8,971 nt of DNA from Microcaldota archaeon (GTDB lineage Archaea > Iainarchaeota > Iainarchaeia > Iainarchaeales > JAGVWC01), in contig JAHJAQ010000119.1 of the NCBI GenBank assembly GCA_018813975.1, positions 1-8,971 of the forward strand, read 5' to 3'. The translations under genes were made by a program, and so were the position numbers. Below, in pieces: positions 5,971-8,971 of this stretch. The stretch's first letter is position 1. The number at the start of each line of letters is the position of its first letter. Below the pieces are notes generated by a model, which was not told the origin of the DNA, made no database searches, and saw only the letters and a program-made list of their open reading frames with translations.

Positions 5971-6694
5971 TTCTTTCCTCCAATTGTTTTTTGCGCGCGG
6001 CTACAAGAGAATTAATTCCTTTTTCTCCCAATAATTCTTTTTTCAAAAACTCTTGGATATAGCGATCCAAAAAAGCATTGTTCGAAACCGGAAAAGAACC
6101 GGTTAATAGTTTTCGAAAATCAACCCACGTTCGATTGAAGTATGTTAAACCTTTGATAATTTCTTGTTGGGGTTTGCCCCTATTGGATAAAGCGCTTCGA
6201 ATCAATGCAAAATCAATTTTAGAAAAGCGCATGGTATAAAAACCAGTAAACCAAAGATCATGACCAATCAAAATCATTTTTTGTTTAGGGATGTTCAATT
6301 CTTCACTAATCTTGTCTACAGTGACTTGTTTAAAATATTCATCCTTGAAAAAAGGATCTTTTTCCAATTCTGTTTCATGAAGTTTTCTATCCACTTCTTC
6401 CTTGGAATCAATATACTCTTTGGTAACAAAAAAAAGGTGCTTTTCGTCAAAAAAATCTTTTAAACCGGCTTTTTCTAATAAGGGAATAACTTTTTCTTTG
6501 GTATAACCAGTTACCAAAAAAAAGTGAAACCCTTTCACCTTTTTTTCCACTTTTTGCAGGTTTTCCAAAATGGTTTGAACGCTTTTTGAATCAATGCTAG
6601 GATCTATTTTGCCGGACACTAGCACATCTTCTAATCCAAGAATTACCGCGGTTTTAACGAGTTTTTCCGTGTTTAGTCCTACAATGATTGACAT
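5963..6694 (-). CDS. Degenerate HAD-superfamily protein, probable pseudoenzyme, upstream of enolase
   Basis: The fold signals of a haloacid-dehalogenase-like hydrolase are present but the catalytic residues are not. Motif I, normally hhFDhDGThh, reads VILGLEDVLV (residues 17-26): the nucleophilic Asp is Gly20, the second Asp is Glu22 and the Thr is Val24. Motif II is intact in form (FHFFLVTGYTKEKVIPLLEKAGL, T62). Motif IV reads MILIGHDLWFTGFYT (140-154), with GD interrupted and the later Asp replaced by Gly151. Classical phosphoaspartyl chemistry is therefore unlikely; a binding or regulatory role is more plausible. From about residue 185 there is an added helical C-terminal region. An in-frame TTG at 6703 would add three residues. 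I choose ATG 6694 because a TATA-like box lies about 29 bp upstream of it and no ribosome binding site is seen. The gene overlaps enolase by 8 bp, so the two share a transcript. Confidence 0.8.
   Translation of the reverse strand: MSIIVGLNTEKLVKTAVILGLEDVLVSGKIDPSIDSKSVQTILENLQKVEKKVKGFHFFLVTGYTKEKVIPLLEKAGLKDFFDEKHLFFVTKEYIDSKEEVDRKLHETELEKDPFFKDEYFKQVTVDKISEELNIPKQKMILIGHDLWFTGFYTMRFSKIDFALIRSALSNRGKPQQEIIKGLTYFNRTWVDFRKLLTGSFPVSNNAFLDRYIQEFLKKELLGEKGINSLVAARKKQLEERNA
5977..5981 (-). promoter_or_regulatory. eno: Shine-Dalgarno GGAGG for enolase
   Basis: On the minus strand GGAGG is followed by AAAGAA and then ATG (spacing 6), inside the last codons of the upstream gene. It confirms the enolase start and implies translational coupling. 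Confidence 0.75.
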
Positions 6695-6718
6695 ACTATT
6701 CAAGAAAAAAGCCGTAAA

Positions 6719-6730
6719 CGTTTAAAAACC
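6719..6730 (-). promoter_or_regulatory. Possible TATA box of the HAD-like/enolase operon
   Basis: The minus strand reads GGTTTTTAAACG, with TTTAAA centred about 29 bp before the ATG at 6694. Because TTTAAA is self-complementary, the same box could also serve the divergent 51-aa gene (ATG about 38 bp away on the plus strand). Confidence 0.4.
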
Positions 6731-6739
6731 CAAATTGTG

Positions 6740-6748
6740 TTATACATA
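6740..6748 (+). promoter_or_regulatory. Possible TATA box for the small membrane protein
   Basis: TTATACATA on the plus strand resembles an archaeal TATA box, but its centre is only about 18 bp before the ATG at 6762. If it is used, transcription would start just inside that ORF and favour the in-frame ATG at 6792. The TTTAAA at 6721-6726 is the alternative. Confidence 0.25.
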
Positions 6749-6761
6749 GCACAGATTTTTC

Positions 6762-6917
6762 ATGACAAGTACTGGTGGAAAAGAATTGGGAATGCTGTTT
6801 ATTGGCGTAGCGATTGGCGTAATCATTCCCACGCTACCCGAGCCTTTAACCATTGTTCAGCCCTTTGTATGGCTCATTTTCTTTATTATAGGCGTTATCC
6901 TACTAATCAAAGGGTAA
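6762..6917 (+). CDS. Small two-helix membrane protein, 51 aa
   Basis: An intact ORF from ATG 6762 to TAA 6915-6917. The translation has a short polar start (MTSTGGKE), a hydrophobic segment (LGMLFIGVAIGVIIPTLP, residues 9-26), a short polar/proline turn, and a second hydrophobic segment (PFVWLIFFIIGVILLI, 34-49) ending in KG. This pattern strongly suggests a helical hairpin in the membrane. I do not recognise a family. A shorter start at the in-frame ATG 6792 (41 aa) would still keep both helices. It is divergent from the HAD-like/enolase operon and lies 86 bp before lhr. The overlapping helicase frame is also open here but encodes a Trp/His-rich shadow. Gene reality is inferred from the membrane pattern. 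Confidence 0.6.
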   Translation: MTSTGGKELGMLFIGVAIGVIIPTLPEPLTIVQPFVWLIFFIIGVILLIKG

Positions 6918-6969
6918 AGCGCACTCTCTTTGTTTTAGCGAAAACAGCCCCCAAAAACGCTTTTAACGC

Positions 6970-7000
6970 TTTTTTAGCCCTTTTTAGTATTCTTGTTTTT
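6970..7000 (+). terminator. T-rich tract between the small membrane gene and lhr
   Basis: Runs of 6, 5 and 5 T (6970-6975, 6981-6985, 6996-7000) lie 50-85 nt after the 51-aa gene and directly before the lhr ATG. They could terminate the small gene's transcript. The TTTTTTAG at the left end could instead be a weak TATA box for lhr, about 30 bp before its ATG. Confidence 0.3.
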
Positions 7001-7003
7001 AGC

Positions 7004-8971
7004 ATGCCGATTGTATTCCAAAAAAACAAGGCCTCTAATGCAGAATTATTCGCTTCCTTGCATCCATTGCTTAGCCACTGGTTTAAACACCAATTCAAGT
7101 CTTTTACAGAACCCCAATTGCACGCAATCCCTAATATTTTGGCACGCGAAAACACGTTGGTAAGCGCGGAAACCGGGACCGGAAAAACCCTTTCTGCTTT
7201 CACTTCAATCTTGAATGAATTGATTTCCCTATCAGATTTGGAAAAACTGGAAGAAAAAGTGTATTGCGTGTACATCTCTCCCCTGCGCGCGTTATCCAAT
7301 GACATTCACAAAAACTTGTTAGAACCATTAGAGGATATCAAAAAATCCGCTAAAGAAAAAGGCAAAACGATTAGTGTTCCCATTGCGATTCGAACAGGAG
7401 ACACCAGTCAAGCAGAACGCGCTAAAATGCTCAAAAAACCACCGGCCATTTTAATTACCACGCCAGAATCTCTTGCTATCCTGTTAAATGCCCCAAAATT
7501 CAGGGAAAAACTACGAGAAGTCCAATGGGTAATTGTGGATGAAATTCATTCTTTGGCAGAAAACAAGCGCGGCGTGCACTTATCGCTTTCTTTGGAAAGG
7601 CTACAACGCTTATCCCCCAGCATTTGTCGTATTGGATTAAGTGCAACAGTAGCGCCACTAGAAAAGATTGCCGAGTTTTTGGTTGGAATGGAAAACAAAA
7701 AACCCCGAAACTGTAAAATAGTGAATGTTTCTTTTCTCAAAAAAATGGATTTAAAGGTAATTTCCCCCTTATCCGATCTGATTCACACCTCACAACAACA
7801 AATCCAACACGCGTTGTATGAAACACTAGACCAATTAATTTCACAACACAAAACCACGCTGATTTTTACGAATACACGAGCTGCCACCGAAAGGGTGGTT
7901 CATCATTTGAAAGAAAAGTTTCCCAACAAATACATGCAAGGCAATTTGGGAGCACACCATTCTTCTTTAAGTAGGCAACATCGCTTGAACATTGAAAATC
8001 GCTTAAAACAAGGAAAACTAAAATGCGTAGTCTGTTCAACATCGCTTGAACTAGGAATTGATATTGGATATATTGATTTGGTAATCTTATTATCCAGTCC
8101 CAAGTCGGTTGCAAGGGCCATTCAACGCATGGGAAGAAGCGGTCATCGATTGCACGACAAAGTAAAAGGAAGGCTAATTGTATTGGATCGCGATGATTTG
8201 ATTGAATCCGCGGTTCTCTTGAAAAATGCTTTGGAAAAAAAGATTGACAAAATTCAGGTTCCAACAAAAGCACTGGATGTATTAGCCCAGCACATTTTTG
8301 GGATTGCAATTGCAGAACAAATCCATGTGGATGAATTGTGGACGCTCATTCAACAATCATATTGTTATCGCAATCTCTCTAAAGCAACCTTTTTGGAGGT
8401 ATTGGATTACTTGTCGGGAAAATATTCGAGTTTAGAACTGCGCCAGGTGTACGCTAAAATATGGTTTGATGAAGAAACAGGAATGATTGGCAAAAAAGGA
8501 AAACTAGCGCGCGTCATTTACATGACAAACGTTGGAACCATTCCGGATGAAGCCAAAATTATAGTAAAAATAAAAGATCATAAAGTCGGAACGATTGATG
8601 AAGGATTTTTAGAACGCTTACAAAAAGGCGATGTTTTTGTTTTAGGCGGAGAAACCTATCAATTTAGACATGCCCTTGGCATGGTAGCTCAAGTGGTTCC
8701 TGCCTACAAAAGACCGCCCACGGTTCCCCGCTGGTTTTCAGAAACCCTGCCACTTTCTTTTGACTTGGCACTAGAAATCCAGCGTTTTAGAAAGCACATG
8801 GAAGAAAAATTAAAACCCAAAAAAAACAAAACCCAGATTATTGATTTTATTCGAGAATACCTGTACGCGGAAGAAAATACTGCAAACGCGGTTTTTGAAT
8901 ACTTTAAACAACAATTCGCTTTTTCTGAAATTCCACACCACCAAAAAATCTTGATAGAATTTTATAAAGAA
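7004..8971 (+). CDS. lhr: Lhr-type ATP-dependent DNA helicase (3' end outside window)
   Basis: A superfamily 2 helicase of the Lhr family, a 3'-5' DNA/hybrid translocase linked to repair and replication-associated processes. Motifs in order: FTEPQLHAIP (34-43, Q motif), Walker A AETGTGKT (55-62), ISPLRAL (91-97), TTPESL (152-157), Walker B VDEIH (178-182), SAT (213-215), IFTNTRAATE (287-296), TSLELGIDIG (346-355) and QRMGRSGHR (374-382). After the two RecA domains come a winged-helix-like region and the Lhr-specific barrel, YMTNVGTIPDEAKIIVKI and LQKGDVFVLGGETYQF, then PLSFDLALEIQRFR. The 656 visible codons end at the window edge; family members are roughly 850-950 aa, so the C-terminal part is missing. 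ATG 7004 gives the normal N-terminus. An earlier in-frame ATG at 6869 overlaps the small membrane gene and would add 45 residues that look non-native. Confidence 0.93.
   Translation, partial: MPIVFQKNKASNAELFASLHPLLSHWFKHQFKSFTEPQLHAIPNILARENTLVSAETGTGKTLSAFTSILNELISLSDLEKLEEKVYCVYISPLRALSNDIHKNLLEPLEDIKKSAKEKGKTISVPIAIRTGDTSQAERAKMLKKPPAILITTPESLAILLNAPKFREKLREVQWVIVDEIHSLAENKRGVHLSLSLERLQRLSPSICRIGLSATVAPLEKIAEFLVGMENKKPRNCKIVNVSFLKKMDLKVISPLSDLIHTSQQQIQHALYETLDQLISQHKTTLIFTNTRAATERVVHHLKEKFPNKYMQGNLGAHHSSLSRQHRLNIENRLKQGKLKCVVCSTSLELGIDIGYIDLVILLSSPKSVARAIQRMGRSGHRLHDKVKGRLIVLDRDDLIESAVLLKNALEKKIDKIQVPTKALDVLAQHIFGIAIAEQIHVDELWTLIQQSYCYRNLSKATFLEVLDYLSGKYSSLELRQVYAKIWFDEETGMIGKKGKLARVIYMTNVGTIPDEAKIIVKIKDHKVGTIDEGFLERLQKGDVFVLGGETYQFRHALGMVAQVVPAYKRPPTVPRWFSETLPLSFDLALEIQRFRKHMEEKLKPKKNKTQIIDFIREYLYAEENTANAVFEYFKQQFAFSEIPHHQKILIEFYKE

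Noticed and set aside
6907..7305. 132-codon minus-strand ORF
   Set aside because: It is antisense to the lhr N-terminus including the Walker A motif, with no promoter or recognisable domain.
7866..8309. 147-codon minus-strand ORF
   Set aside because: Antisense to lhr motifs V and VI; the open frame arises from codon bias of the helicase.
1..8971. Mobile element, CRISPR array, tRNA/rRNA or riboswitch
   Set aside because: I saw no transposase or integrase, no regularly spaced repeats, no tRNA-like cloverleaf or CCA-ended stem, and no long structured leader.

Overview
The window looks archaeal. It carries a NucS/EndoMS mismatch endonuclease, an Lhr-type superfamily 2 helicase, a divergent enolase and a radical SAM protein with a C-terminal helix-hairpin-helix. 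Several genes have TATA-like boxes about 26-30 bp before the start codon, as expected for leaderless archaeal transcripts. Clear GGAGG ribosome binding sites precede only the two downstream operon genes. The DNA is AT-rich and very compact, with short gaps, overlapping genes and convergent ends 5-6 bp apart. This would fit a small-genome lineage such as a DPANN archaeon, but that placement is an inference and no taxonomic marker is present.

Layout, left to right. (1) The 3' part of nucS (+, running in from the left edge) converges on a LysA-like PLP-dependent decarboxylase (-). Each gene appears to end in an oligo-T tract inside the other's last codons. (2) A 156-bp divergent intergenic region leads to a two-gene operon (+): a radical SAM protein of the 'putative DNA modification/repair' family, overlapping by 4 bp (GTGA) an unrecognised 202-aa protein. 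(3) Converging on this operon is a 179-aa, very basic protein of unknown function (-), with the best promoter in the window. (4) A two-gene operon on the minus strand encodes a HAD-like protein lacking the catalytic nucleophile, followed by enolase (8-bp overlap, strong ribosome binding site). (5) Divergent from it is an unannotated 51-residue two-helix membrane protein (+). (6) The first 656 codons of an Lhr helicase run off the right edge.

The theme is DNA maintenance (nucS, radical SAM operon, lhr, perhaps the two orphans) mixed with two metabolic genes (enolase and the decarboxylase). The likeliest undescribed biology is the radical SAM protein with its translationally coupled orphan partner. 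Next come the pseudo-HAD coupled to enolase, and the LysA-like enzyme whose usual diaminopimelate-contact residues are changed. I see no mobile element, CRISPR array, tRNA or rRNA.
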